Shown: positions 24,721-36,660 of the stretch, in pieces
Position numbering within the stretch: the first letter of the stretch is position 1
Layout: each line of letters starts with the position of its first letter
Assembly: GCA_025618425.1 (NCBI GenBank)
Contig: CM046832.1
Coordinates: forward strand, 49,668,026-49,732,025
Direction: 5' to 3'
Source of the DNA: Heliocidaris tuberculata
Taxonomy: Eukaryota > Echinodermata > Echinoidea > Camarodonta > Echinometridae
Length of the DNA stretch: 64,000 bases
The notes under the pieces: model-generated
The model's input: only the letters and a program-made list of their open reading frames with translations
What the model was told of the DNA's origin: nothing
The model's database searches: none
Position numbers and translations under genes: made by a program

Positions 24721-25056
24721 GCATGTCAATTCTTCACATTTTGCGTGTATTCTCTATGGGACATGACTTTTTCTCAAATCTTGATTCTACATTCGAGTCT
24801 TCTTTGAGCAGTATCTATGTTATTTCTGCTCGATTTTCTCTCCATCCATTGTCGACATTATCAGGATTATCATCTTGCACAAATATTATCACATCTTACA
24901 AAGCAGTGACGAATTATAATTCTAGTTTGAATTTGAATTCATTTGTTATACGTTTCAATCATATCGTGGTGTGAATGTGTTTGTCTAGATGGGAGGAGTT
25001 TTGGGCCTTATGAACATGTATGTGTGTGACCGTGGTTGTGGGTAGGCGTGCTGGTG

Positions 25057-25140
25057 TGGAATAATATTCCTCACAATGTAAGAAAAGCTAATACTGTTGG
25101 GCAAATCAAATCTGCACTGGAAACATACATATTCAAATGA
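25057..25140 (+). pseudogene. LINE reverse transcriptase C-terminus
   Basis: Open frame ending TGA reads WNNIPHNVRKANTVGQIKSA then LETYIFK, the usual W-N-x-(L/I)-P...F/I-K-x-x-L-x-x-(Y/H)-(L/I)-F end of jockey/CR1-like reverse transcriptases. The 3' UTR that follows leads into the (ATT)n tract at 25277, which is probably its tail. Confidence 0.6.
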
Positions 25141-25274
25141 TTAATATTGTCAGTACTAAATTACATTTCCGGCAGCTTTCCTACTTGTTTCTCTTGTTTC
25201 TCTAATTTCCCAAGTTTTCCTAAGTGCGTTGAGACCTTTTTCAAAGGTACAATGCCCTATACAAGAACTGTTCT

Positions 25275-25278
25275 ATTA

Positions 25279-25336
<58 letters not shown>

Positions 25337-25457
25337 CATTATTATCATCATCATCATCATTATTATCAATATTATCATTATTATTATTATTGTTATTATT
25401 ATTATCATTATTATTATTATTATTATTATTATCATCATCATCATCATCATCATTATT
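25275..25457 (+). repeat. (ATT)n/(ATC)n microsatellite, probable LINE tail
   Basis: About 180 bp of ATT triplets with interspersed ATC, directly 3' of the LINE remnant at 25057-25140. The long Asn, Ile, Met or Tyr repeats it can translate to are artefacts. Confidence 0.9.
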
Positions 25458-25557
25458 AAAAAATGAAAGGATATTGTTCTTCAAAATAAGGAAGAAGGAA
25501 AAAAAGGAGAAAGGAGGATAGTTTTGAAAAGAACAACTGGGCAGAAAATAAATGGAT

Positions 25558-25754
25558 TGATAAAACACGATAAAAACTATTTTCGAAAAATCAACTGAAG
25601 GCAATTTCAATAGCCCTGTCTATCACCTTTAGAAATGTACAAACATTACAATGCCATATTACGTAATCCGAACCTGATTTCTGTGGGCAGTACAATAGGC
25701 CTTTGAAATTGCCCTTGAGTTTATTTTTCGAAAGTAGTTTTTATCGTGTTATCA
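25558..25754. mobile_element. 197-bp MITE with ~55-bp inverted ends
   Basis: TGATAAAACACGATAAAAAC at the left pairs with GTTTTTATCGTGTTATCA at the right; the arms continue through TTTCGAAAAATCAA and GGCAATTTCAA with a few mismatches. Confidence 0.85.
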
Positions 25755-25759
25755 GGAAA

Positions 25760-26795
25760 ACACAGGAGAGGGGTCAGCTAGGGACAAGCTTAAAAAAGAA
25801 AGGATATATCATTGTTCCAAAAAACACGGTCAAGATATATAAGAAAGAAAGAAAGAAAGGAAAGAGAAAATAAAATGGTTTTGAAAAACAAAGTTGGAGA
25901 TCAACAACATCTTGGGAAGACAGGGAGAGATAGAAAGAGAGGTACACAGAAAATATACCATGAAATAAATGAAGTTTGAAACATGGACAAAGAAAATGAA
26001 ATAACTATTGCGAATCTAATCGACGAACCCTGCTTTTTCAGCAGTATTTGCTATGTTATGGTGTCCTATTATCAAAGATTTCATAACGCTGTCATTGTAG
26101 CCCTATATGTACTGATGTACTGGGGTTTTTAAAAATCATTTTGGGGAAGAATGTTACTTCTTTCATCCACGATATTAGATTCTCTAATAGAAATCCATCC
26201 TTTTTCAAGCCGTGCCTGTACTCAAAATGTGTGCATTATATGCCCAAGGGTACATACATTAATAATACTATAATAATGCTTTATTATAGACACCGTTAAG
26301 GTAATATAATTATAATAAATTCAATATTTATGAAAATAATCATTCAGATATGTTTACAACGAAATTGTGTCAGTGATGTTTTATGACCGTCTCAATTTCA
26401 CCTTTCAACCATCTAATTTTCGGCTTAAGATAGGCATCAGTTGATTGTAATGATTAGGGACAATCATGAAGTGGCACGACATTACTTGTATTAATTTGTC
26501 TAAGTAAAAATCTGCGTCTGTTACCGGGCAATTGGTTATGTCTTAGAAGAGATCTGAAGAGCAATAGCATTTATTTTTTCAAAGGAGCTAATTTCAGTTT
26601 TGATATCGTTTTGGATAGAAACTTAGTAATTTTCGAGTAGTGCTCTTTGTCATCGTCGGGGTACCATCATTATGATAAAAACGATTATATTACTGACAGA
26701 TTTCACTTTCCAGTCACCTATTTATCATCATTTAATTATTTTACGTGCATGATGTATCAAATGAAACTGAACCGTGCACCTTTTAGAGATGTTAT
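25760..26795. other. no recognisable feature
   Basis: AT-rich intergenic DNA with a short GAAA microsatellite (25843-25866). No frame or splice pattern worth calling. Confidence 0.5.
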
Positions 26796-26799
26796 GGCC

Positions 26800-27392
26800 T
26801 TAAAGGCCAAGTCCACACTAATATCAAGCTGATTTGAATAAATGAAATAGAGTAAAATTAAACAAGCATAACAATGAAAATTTTATTGACATCGGATGTA
26901 AAATAAGAAATTATTTCTTGAAACAGTGATATGCATAACATGGGCGGTATGCAATGAGTGAACCGATGATGTCACACACTCACTTTTCCTTATATGTATT
27001 TTATTATATGAAATATCATATATTTCAATTTTTCGCTTCAGTAATGTTAAATATGGTTTGACTCCTTATGGAACATGTAAAATTATCATTATTGTAACTT
27101 ATTTTGATACAAGGGAGATATTCTTTATTATCACATCCATAAACATTGAAATATTTGAAATTTCATATTATAAAATACAAAAGGAAAAGTGAGTGTGTAA
27201 CATCATCGGTTCACTCATTTGCATACCGCCCATGTTATGCATATCACTGTTTCATGTAATAATGCAAAACTTCAAAATGCCGAAACTTTTCTATTTTACA
27301 TCCGATTTCAGTGAAATTTTCGCTGTTACGCTTGTTTAATTTTCCTCTATTTGTTCAAATCAACTTGATATTAGTGTGGACTTGGCCTTTAA
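26800..27392. mobile_element. TTAA foldback element P3
   Basis: Begins TTAAAGGCCAAGTCCACAC and ends GTGTGGACTTGGCCTTTAA; arms of about 200 bp, containing CACTCACTTTTCCTT / AAGGAAAAGTGAGTG and TGCATAACATGGGCGGTATGC with its inverse. Same architecture as P1 but different sequence. No coding. Confidence 0.9.
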
Positions 27393-27829
27393 CGATACAC
27401 TTAATACGGTATAGCAGCTCCATGCAGTAAGACACAAAGAAAATGATGGGCAGGAACAGGTGTCAATTTGTCATTTTTTGATCATTAAGTATTTAATAAA
27501 GAGTATGTTTACATTGATATCCCTTCCATATTGTAGTATTTGGGGGGAAACCAAATTTATATTCTGGTGTGTTTTGATTGAATAGATATACAAGACAGTT
27601 ACAGGATTCAGTTTCATTTGTGAATGCTTTGGTTGGCCATATATAAACATATAAACTTCAAGAGTGGAGATGCCGCAACTGTTCTATTATCTCAATAACG
27701 TCTCATTTGGTTATGAGAGTGCGCGTGATGTAATTAAAAGTGTGATTAAACACTGTTGATTGGGGCAAGGTTGTCAGATCTAGATTTTCAACAAGCGTTT
27801 CACACAAATTGATAAATGTACGAGCAATA

Positions 27830-27830
27830 T

Positions 27831-27863
<33 letters not shown>
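27830..27863. repeat. (TA)n microsatellite
   Basis: Uninterrupted TA repeat about 170 bp upstream of the TLR promoter. Confidence 0.9.
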
Positions 27864-27865
<2 letters not shown>

Positions 27866-28003
27866 CAATCCATCCCAGCCTAAACTCTTCCTCTTGTTTA
27901 ATAGAGGCGACCATCGCTAAACATGCAGTGACTTAACATGACAGATATTTTCACTTTCGTCACCTTTAGATAAAGTAGCCGGTTTAGATCAACCCCACCA
28001 ACA

Positions 28004-28036
28004 TATAAAAGAGGCAACCACAAAAACTATCAGTCA
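28004..28036 (+). promoter_or_regulatory. TLR core promoter: TATA box and initiator
   Basis: TATAAAA at 28004-28010 and an initiator-like TATCAGTCATT with its A at 28032, 28 bp downstream of the TATA start, which is the standard metazoan spacing. A donor site 112 nt further (AAAAG|GTAAGT) is compatible with a leader exon of the receptor 3.75 kb downstream. The link to the TLR is inferred from spacing and strand. Confidence 0.6.
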
Positions 28037-28143
28037 TTGAAGCTATCTCTCCCTAATTGTCTACACCTGTATAACCTTATCTCCACCGGGGCTCACTTGA
28101 AGCTCGGTCGATGTACCTTGTATTTTTTTTCAAATATCAAAAG
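28032..28143 (+). other. predicted TLR leader exon 1
   Basis: From the initiator to the donor GTAAGT at 28144. It has one ATG, at 28111 in a weak context, followed by 11 sense codons to the donor. Spliced to the acceptor at 31895-31896 this ATG is in frame with the receptor, adding 16 residues (MYLVFFFKYQKLLSNN) before the main Met. More likely the downstream ATG (AACATGG context) is used, since it places a signal peptide at the N-terminus. Confidence 0.5.
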
Positions 28144-28756
28144 GTAAGTTGATAATGGTTTTTCTTTCTAATTTCAGTTTTCAAATTTTTCCCAGTTATT
28201 GGTAAAATCGGTACTGAAATTCATTCACATTGGCCCTGTTTTTGATCTCTCATTTTCATAACATGGTTACTCATCAAACGGTTTATGTGAGTTAATTTAT
28301 GTATACTGTTGTTGTTTTTCTGGGGGGGGGGTGTTTTTTCACGTGTATACGTTTTCAGACGCGCAAAAATTGCCTTTGAATGATCAATGTCACTTTGAGT
28401 AAAAAAAAATATATGATGTAAAACAGTTATTCATTTTACGCCTGATAGGTGCATGTTTGTGCTTGGACTTGGATTTCATTTTCATTAAAATGCTATTTTG
28501 ATTTATTTCGTATGAGAAAACAATTGCCAAAATTAAACGCAGATGATTTTGTTTGCTGTCTCTTGTTAGTATATTGCCATCGACGGCAACGACACTTGCC
28601 AAGTCCAATCTCAGTGACTTTGCTTTCGTCAATTTAACATTTTGTACCGCATTTTAAAAACTATTTGGTGCTTCTGTTTAGTTGTAGTTTTTTGAGCATA
28701 ATGATCAACTTAATTCAGTGATATTAAATGATTCAATATTATTATCATTATTAAGT

Positions 28757-29095
28757 ATTTGGCGTCACCTGTGCCTGAGAGGCGGAAAGCAAACTGAATC
28801 ACTGTAACCCTCGGGTCTCTCCTCCCGATATAACTGATTGGGATGTGCAGGCGTACCATTACACCGAGGTTCCCCCCTACTCTTCATCGAATAGTGCAGT
28901 GAGTTCTTAACGTGTAAAGGTGGTGACTCTCCTTTACACGGGGCCTCCATTTAACGTCCTATCCTAGGGACGGAGAGTTTTCCGCTGCAACATAGCCTGC
29001 GTCTGTGAAACGGGAGAGGCACGTTAACACACAACGCAGGCTTCAGTCATCCGCCCGGGTTGATTCGCTTTACCGACTGAGCCAACTCGCCTCCT
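28757..29095 (-). mobile_element. tRNA-derived SINE
   Basis: On the minus strand the element starts GGAGGCGAGTTGGCTCAGTC; GTTGGCTCAGTCGG matches the polymerase III A box of a tRNA gene, and GGTAAAGCG follows. About 340 bp of GC-richer body continues to CAGGTGACGCC. No cloverleaf can be completed, so this is a SINE head rather than a tRNA gene. Lies in the predicted TLR leader intron. Confidence 0.6.
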
Positions 29096-29692
29096 GAATT
29101 ACTATTAAGGTTAGATATTCAATAAGCATGATAAGGTAATGAACTAACTAAATTCACATTAATACAAGAAATATAGCACTTACCATTGAATGGCTCTTAT
29201 TTCATTTTTTTTGTGTAATATCTTTATCAATCTCTCAGTTTGTTTTTTATTAATTCTTTTTTTTTTTTTTCTATGATTTTTTTTTTTTGCCACCTTCTGT
29301 ACTGGCCTACACGTACTCTAAAATGACGTCTGCCTCTTTGCTTTTCACTTGTTATTTTGGCCGATTTTATCTTTTTTATTGTTTTGTCGCTATAATTTTT
29401 CGAATTTGATTGTGTCTGGTGGTATTATTTATGAATTGTTTCTGCCTTTTCCATACTACGTACTTTTTTATAATTTCTGAAACAGCCTTCTAACTTCCTG
29501 TCTCATGATATCTAAAAACTCTCTGCTTATTAGTCCACTGCAACATTTTATCTGCATAAGGTGCATAAGGTATTTATCTTGAATAGCACATGAACTCAAA
29601 GGTTTACTAACCTCAAATATTGAGGAAAATGAAGAAAGGACACATGAGTTGATAAGTACCTTGATAACTGTTTTTTTCTACGCTCAACCAAT

Positions 29693-30909
29693 TACATTGT
29701 GTCCCAGAAAAAACTAAACCGGATTTCAAGGCAGAAATTTTCTATCATAATGAATAATATCTTTGATGAGACATACATTTATGAAAAGCTCTGCTTCTCT
29801 TCTTTTATTCGATGGACAACTTATTATTCATAATTTACGCAGGATTGAATTAAAACAATGGAAAGTGGTGGTACCAAAATTTCATTTGCACCAACAAATT
29901 GCTACTTTCAATGAGTTTTTAGGGTAGTAAACGTTATTATTCAGAAAAAAGGAAAAACATCACTGAAAAAATTTATAATTTTCTCTCTTATATGACACCT
30001 CATGCGTAAGAAATAAATGATGTATGTCAGAGAACAAGTAAAATTACAACATGATTGATTTCTGCCCAAATGAGTGGATAGTTGAGTAAGAATTAAGCCA
30101 TTCAGCTCTCCTGATCTAGCAGCTGACAATGGACTTAATGCTTGGGTGAATTTACACAAACATGGGGAATGGAAAAGAACATTAAAGATGGTTGGGGGTA
30201 ATAAAAGGTGAAAATTAAGCTAACCATTTCTTTTTTAAGGTTGCGTGACCATGCATCTGACCACAGAATAAAGGGTGTTCATCTAACGAAATGGGCTCGG
30301 CAAGGGTCGATCTGGTTGAAGAAGAACTGCCATATCGGAAGAGAATATATGGCAGAAGTAAGGCGTGTCATCCAGGAGAATCCCCAAGTATCCGTTATTT
30401 TCAGCCTTTTTATACCCCGAATCCCCAACCATCTCTAATGTTCCTTTTCATTCCCCATGTTTGTGAAAATTCACCCAAGCATTATTTCCATTGTCAGCTG
30501 CTAGGTCAGAAAAGCTAAATGGCTTCTTGCTCAAATGTCCACTCATTTGGGCAGAAATCAAGCACGTTTTCATTTAATTTGTCCTCTAGCATACATTACT
30601 GATTTTGATTGAGCTGTCATATAAAAGAGAAAATTATGAATTTTTATGTGATGTTTTCCTTTTTTCAATATGATTACGTTTACTACCTCCAAAACTCACT
30701 CAAATTTGCAATTTGGGCGTGCAAATGAAATTTTGGTACACACTTTCCATTGTTCTAATTCAATCATGTGTGAATTATGAATAATAAATTGTGCATCAAA
30801 TAAGGGAAAAGAAACAGAGTTTTTCATACATATATATCTCACAGAGGATATTATTCATTATGATATATGCCACGAAATCCGGTTTCATTTTTTCTAGGAC
30901 GCACTGTAT
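29693..30909. mobile_element. Tc1/mariner-like element with ~480-bp inverted arms
   Basis: Left end TACATTGTGTCCCAGAAAAA and right end TTTTTCTAGGACGCACTGTA are inverted and flanked by TA. Homology between the arms runs through CGGATTTC, GAATAATATC, TTTCTGCCCAAATGAGTGG and CCCAAGCATTA-type blocks up to the 30180-30430 core. The core holds one 76-codon open frame (30208-30438) with no recognisable transposase motif. Confidence 0.7.
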
Positions 30910-31079
30910 TGTGTAATCGTCCCTGACCTGGTATCATTCATTCATCATTCATTCACTAGCGAATCTGCACCAAGATCAGCAGGTGTATCATTCCTGTGTT
31001 GAAAGAAAACCAACCTTCTTCCCTTCCTCTTTCCTTCCTTTCTTCTCAAGTCACCCTCTTAATTTCGTAATTTAATCAA

Positions 31080-31272
31080 TGTAATTGTAGCTGAGGGCTG
31101 TAGGCACGTGAAGCTATCTGCCGTAGCCCTTCAAATCAATTATGTATCAGTTATGTATTCAATTATGTATTCATGTATTATTATGTATTATGTTTGAGAA
31201 CTGTACCATGCTTGAATAATGTATGTTCCAAATATGATGCAGAAACCAATAAAAATCAAATCAAATCAAACT
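31080..31272 (+). mobile_element. LINE 3' end with (AAATC)n tail
   Basis: AGCTGAGGGCTGTAGGCACG hairpin-like motif, TATGTATT-rich 3' UTR, then AATAAAAATCAAATCAAATC. The same pentamer tail ends the reverse-transcriptase fragment at 60885-62215. Confidence 0.6.
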
Positions 31273-31896
31273 ACCAAAGTAATTGATAGCAAACTTCCTG
31301 AAAATGATAGCATGAACATGATGAAAAAAATAACTTTGTCCATTTTGAATGACTCTATAGAATGAATAGAAGAGATGCGGTTGAAGTCAAGATGTCAACA
31401 TGTTTTGGCAAAAAATAATAATATCTAAATTTTGCTTGTGTTAATCTTTTCCTAGTGTTTGAATTGACATCAACACATGTGTATATTCAAATTGACAAAA
31501 TCAAGTGAAATAACTCAGTAATTGTTTTCAGACTGAAATAACGAATGCAAAAATGGCTTGGTACAAGAGGATCTTGATTATACTTTTTTGAAAAGCCTTC
31601 TGCTCAGTTATTCGTGGTAGCAAGAAAAAGCATGGAAAAAGAATATAAGTTACTCTTTACTGTGAAATAAATTTCAAACTCACAAATATCATAGCTTTTT
31701 TAAGCTACTAAAGTTGGGTATACTTTTCTGATACGCACAGTATAGGAGCATCCCAACAAACTTATGTTTCAGCATTGGTGTCCCACAACCCGTCTTGAAA
31801 TTATTTTTTCCCAGCCCATCATTGCCATTTGAATCTAACTGGGATCCATCCGGAATTACAATTTATAATTTGTCACCCTTTTCCTGACATTTTCAG

Positions 31897-34549
31897 CTCC
31901 TTTCGAACAACATGGCTCAGACAAGATTGATCCAGCTAACAGTTGTACTGTATCTAACTGTCTTGACTGCAGCACGAGAGTCATCTCAACACGTAATACC
32001 CCAAGGAAACTATTCACACCATCCACGTTCGACGTCAGGCACTAAATGTTCGCTTGGTCCCTTCCAGAGAAATATATCCTGTACTGAAATGGGACTCACG
32101 CGTGTTCCAAAACACTTATTTCCAGGTGTAGAGGAATTAAACCTTTCCAGAAATCGCATCAAACATCTTTTCAACTCGTCGTTCAGCAAATATATACGTC
32201 TTAGGAATGTGTCTCTATATTTTAATAACATAAGAAAGATCGATAATGGGAGTTTTTATTCCATACCAATGTTACAGTACCTGAACTTGGGCCTTAATGC
32301 ACTGGTCAGATCCGTTGCGTCTACAGTATTTAGACTTAGTAAACAATTGTCTTATCTCAGTTTTGTAGGCAATCGTTTAGCACATTTCCATAACGACGCT
32401 TTTAGATTTATACCTAAGCTACAAATGCTAGATCTAAGCTCTAGCGCTATTTTTGACGTAAACATCACTTCTTGCAGTTCACAAGATTATAATCTGACTA
32501 TTGATTTACGGCGAAGCCTCATCAAAAATATTACACCTAATACTTTTAGAATAGATTGCAAGTTAGATTTGCTCAATCTCAACAGGAATACCATCACCTT
32601 CATAGACCCAAACACGGTAGCATCCATACGCTCCCGATCTATCGCATTCGGGAAAATAAAAATGTCACCAGATTTGTGGGAACCATTCTTCATAGGTATT
32701 GCAAAGTCTGAAATCGATGAGCTTCTTTTACAGCACACACAAGCCGAGAAGATTGATCCGCAATATTTTGCCCCCTTACGGAGCAAACACCTACGGGTTC
32801 TCGACCTTACTAATAACAAGCTTACCGATCTTAACAAAATGGGATTTTTAGATCTTCCTCTCATTTTCACCCTTGTTCTAAATAGATGTTCAATTCATGA
32901 AATAAATATGATAGATTTTGCAAGAATGAAAGGATTAAAAATTCTTTATTTGAATTATAATTCCATTAAGAATTTTAATGGGATAAACAGTAATTCTTCG
33001 TGGGATGTAGACCTACAAGAATTGCATCTCGCTCATAATAAGTTGGAAGTGGTTCACGAAGAATCGTTTAAAGGGTTGACGAATTTGAAAATTTTGGTCT
33101 TGAGAGGAAATGCTGACTTACTAGATTTGAAGATTACAGCTTTCACAGGTTTAACAAACCTTCAGTACTTGGATGTATCGGGATGTGATGTGGCAATTTT
33201 GTCGCTATATGTCCCTAATCTCGAAACGTTCGTTTACAGAGACAGCAAACGCTTTATTTTCATGGAAGGGATCAGAAAAGTCTTCAATGACACTAAGTCA
33301 ATTAAACATGTGATCTTTGCAAATTTTAATATGGAATCATTATGGACTCCAGGCGCAAATAATAACATTTCTCTGTTTCAGGGAATGCGGAATCTGATAA
33401 GCCTTGATGTAAAGAAAAATCCGATTGAACTCCTGCAGTCAGGGTTATTCTCAGATCTTGCATATTTAGAAGATTTGGATCTCAGTGAATGTCGTCTCAC
33501 AGAGATTGAAGAGAAGGCATTTCAAGGTCTTCAACGTCTAAAGATTTTGCGCCTGCACGGTAATAATTTGCACAGTCTTCCACGTGGACTTCTTCAAAAT
33601 ATGGGACAGTTATCTACGATTCACTTAGATGTAAACAAGCTGAGGTATCTTGAAAGTGATCTATTTGTAAATTCATCAAAACTTCAAAATATAACACTTG
33701 CAAGCAACCGACTTAGTGAGTTCAACCATAGTACTTTTGAACCGATACTTGACACTCTTCGTTCTCTTGACATTTCGGATAATGAGTTGACTTGTAGTTG
33801 TAACTTAAAATGGCTCCCCATTAAATGAAATCAACACTAGATGTTCGTCTGCCTCACTTCAGGTACTGCAAGAAAAGCCACTGATGTCGTTTCAACCAGC
33901 GGCATTGTGTGGACCAAACATTGCTCTCTACTGTTCTCTTCCTCTTGTAATCACATGGATTGTGGTGACAGGGATCTTTGCCTACCGTCATCGATGGTTC
34001 TTGAAACACAAACAATTTCTCCTGAAACTGGCTGTCTTTGGTTATCGAGAAATCACAGACGCTCGAGACTTTGGCGATTTTCAGTTTCACTTCAACATCA
34101 TGTTTGCAGAGGAAGATGAAGAGTGGGTTAGGAATCGTCTGCGTCCGGTCTTAGAGGAACGGCTGCCAGAATACAACAGGAATGTCTACGGCGACAATGA
34201 CCTTCCTTTAGGTATGCACTACTGTGATGCAGTGCATTACGTCGTCGAGATGAGCTACAAGACCATCATGTTGGTCAGCAGGGCTGCTATACAGGATAAC
34301 TGGTTCGTCATCAAATTTCGTACCGCTGCGGACCAGGTCAACGACACACAAGTAGAGAATATGGTGGTCATCTTCCTGGAAGACATTCCAGACGACGAAC
34401 TACCGTACTTGTTGAGGTTATACCTGAGTGACCGTAATCCATACCTCAGTTGGGAGGAAGATGAGGGGTTTCAAGAGTACTTCTGGCAAACACTGATGAA
34501 GATGTTGACGATAAACTTGCGAGTCAATAATGTAATTCCTCCTAAGTAA
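31897..34549 (+). CDS. Toll-like receptor, sea-urchin type (frameshift at ~33818)
   Basis: Start ATG 31912 (AACATGG); acceptor CATTTTCAG just before 31897; stop TAA 34547-34549. Innate immune receptor of the cell surface or endosome. Residues 1-22: signal peptide (RLIQLTVVLYLTVLTAA). C46/C57: N-terminal cap. About 22-23 leucine-rich repeats follow (e.g. LRVLDLTNNKLTDLN, LKILRLHGNNLHSLP), with several N-glycosylation sequons. One C-terminal cap starts at SCNLKWLP. The frame then closes at TGA 33826. The next frame, open from about 33812, supplies the rest of the cap (NEINTRCSSASLQ...ALC), a transmembrane segment (YCSLPLVITWIVVTGIFAY) and a TIR domain: box 1 region FNIMFAEEDEEW, box 2 region GDNDLPLGMHYCDAV, box 3 FWQTL. 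One surplus C in CTCCCC explains the break. About 878 residues overall; a single C-terminal cap means the vertebrate-like architecture. Confidence 0.93.
33815..33830 (+). other. frameshift site in the TLR
   Basis: At TGGCTCCCCATTAAATGAAA the upstream frame reads W-L-P-I-K-stop and the downstream frame continues P-L-N-E-I-N. Removing one C from the CCCC run restores a continuous frame with a normal C-terminal cap. Both sides are free of other lesions. Confidence 0.85.
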
Positions 34550-34932
34550 CAGCTCTAAGCATTTTTTATGTGAATTTTCCTGTTCAACAATTATTTAAGA
34601 GAATATTTTCATAAGCTTTTTTTCGATATATAAAAGAATGCCATCTGGCTGCGCCTCTAGATCAGTAGTGTCATTTTTACAGAGATGCGTCTCTACGGTA
34701 TAGATGGCATTTGACACTGTACAGATTCGTAGAAGAATAATCCAGTGGTTCGACCTACAGCAGTACAGTCGGAGAGTATATTTTGTTTGGAGGAGTGAGT
34801 CTCTGTACTTTTGAAAAAATGCTTTTATTCGAAATGGGATTCCACCGATCCCAAATGTGTCTGACCTAATAGAGTTGACGCACATGCATCTTCATATGAA
34901 CGCCGAGTTTAATCAATAGACATATGTGTTTG

Positions 34933-36062
34933 ATGTCAAAATCCAGGGGCAACGCTCCCTCCCCCCCCCCCGGGGGGTGCAGGGGGCACAGTGCCCCCCC
35001 CCCACTTTTTGAAGTACCCCAAAAGTGCCCTTTTTAATTCCGAAAAATGCCTTTTTCTCTCTGTTAAGTGCCCTCTAAGAGTGCCCCTTTCCTTTCTAAT
35101 AAGTGTCCTTTTTTTCTCCTTCTGATAAGTGCCCCTTTTCACATCTGATAGTTGGCTCTTTATCTCTAATAAGTGCCCTTTTTCTCCTTTTTTTACTTGG
35201 GATAGTGGGATAGTGCCTATTTTTCTTTCTTATAAGTGCCATTTTCTCCTAATAAGTGCCCCTTTTCAAATATAATGATTGCCCCCCTTTCTCCCTAACA
35301 TGAGCCTTTTTCTCCCTTGATACGAGCATTCTTCATTCTGATATAGGTGCCGCCTTTCCCTTCTAATAAGCACCTATTTTCCCCTTCTGATAAGTGCCCA
35401 TTTTCAAATCTGATAAGTGCCCCCTCTTTACTTCTGATAAGTGCCCTTTTCGTAACTCATATGAGCCCTTCCCTCTTGTAATTATTGACCCTTTTCATGT
35501 CTTAGAAGTGCCTCTTTCCACCTATTATAAGTGCCCTTTCCTCTTCTGATAAGTGTCCCCTTTTACTTATATTTTCCCACTGTTTCTTACAAAAAGAGGC
35601 ATAGTATCTAGCTTCAACGATTAATCAAATTAAATTAAAAGATTAATTTCAAGAAAAAATAATTTGCTGTTGTCATTTTCATTATATTGCTGTAAATAAT
35701 GCACAACCCAAGGACTTCAGCATTAGAAAAAAAGTCTGAAATTTTTTGCTCGCTCGCTTTGCTCGCTCGCACATGAATCATTAGACCATTACACACAACT
35801 GCTAATTGGGGAAGCTGAAGCAGTGTCTAGAACAACAATAAAAAGGAAGAAAATGAAGTTGATTATGTATTAATTGACTATAGGGTAATACCAATGTCAC
35901 TAAATGGTCTCCGTTTTTTGTTTGTTTGTTTTGTTGTTGTTTTTTTCTTTTGTTTTTGGCTTTATGTTCGCCCTTTGTAAGTGCCCCTTTTTTCTGCAAA
36001 AGTGCCCTTTTTGGCTGGTGCCCCCCCCCCCCACTTTGAAATTCGCTCCGCCGCCCCTGTCG
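34933..36062 (-). mobile_element. composite repeat element B, inverted copy of element A
   Basis: Read on the minus strand from 36062: ACAGGGGCGGCGGAGCG, GGGGGCACCAGCC, AAGGGCGAACATAAAGCCAA, GCGAGCGAGCAAAGCGAGCG (near 35750-35770), then about 20 GGGGCACTTATCAGAAGG-type units, ending GGAGCGTTGCCCCTGG at 34945. The order matches element A (11927-13270). Inserted just 3' of the TLR. Confidence 0.75.
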
Positions 36063-36430
36063 AAGTCATCAATCATTCTAAATCTCAGTAAATTCATAGA
36101 GCCGTTTGATGAAGGTTATATAAATTGTATCTAAAAGAGTATTGTATTTTATGTATATTATGTATTTTATGGAGAGTGTCTCTATAGTCACGAATGTCAA
36201 TTTCCAAATTCACTGTTATGTATTTATGGACATGTTATTGACAATGCTATGATCGACATAAAATTTAGTTATGGTGTCAACAGTGACAACTTCGTGGTTT
36301 TTAAGCATTCTAGCAGGTATTATAGCAGTTAAAGTTTCTTATCAAATGTATGTCATTTTTGTGTAAGCATAGTAAGAATTTAAAGACAAGGTGAAAAATT
36401 CTTCTCTTTTATACATTGCCGTCAAATTTA
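36063..36430. other. no recognisable feature
   Basis: AT-rich DNA between element B and a low-complexity tract. Confidence 0.5.
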
Positions 36431-36433
36431 ATG

Positions 36434-36601
36434 ACCCCCCCCTCTTTCTTTGTTTCTTCCTTTTCCTATATCTCCCCTCCATCCCCCCCCCCTCTCTCTC
36501 TCTCTTTCTTTGTTTCTCCCTTTTCCTATACCTAACCTCCACCCCCCCCCTCTCTCTCTCCCCATTATCATTCTCCCTTTGTGTGTGTTTTCTGTATGTT
36601 T

Positions 36602-36639
<38 letters not shown>

Positions 36640-36660
36640 TCCCTCTCTCTGTATCAGTTT
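36434..36660. repeat. pyrimidine-rich tract and (GT)n microsatellite
   Basis: Two copies of a ~65-bp CT-rich unit (TTTCTTTGTTTCT..CCTTTTCCTATA) separated by poly-C, then GT repeat at 36603-36634. Confidence 0.85.

Noticed and set aside
25229..25610. Open frames coding poly-Tyr, poly-Ile, poly-Asn or poly-Leu
   Set aside because: All derive from the (ATT)n/(ATC)n microsatellite on both strands.
28757..29095. Functional tRNA gene on the minus strand
   Set aside because: Only an A-box-like head is present; no anticodon arm, B box or acceptor stem pairing could be completed.
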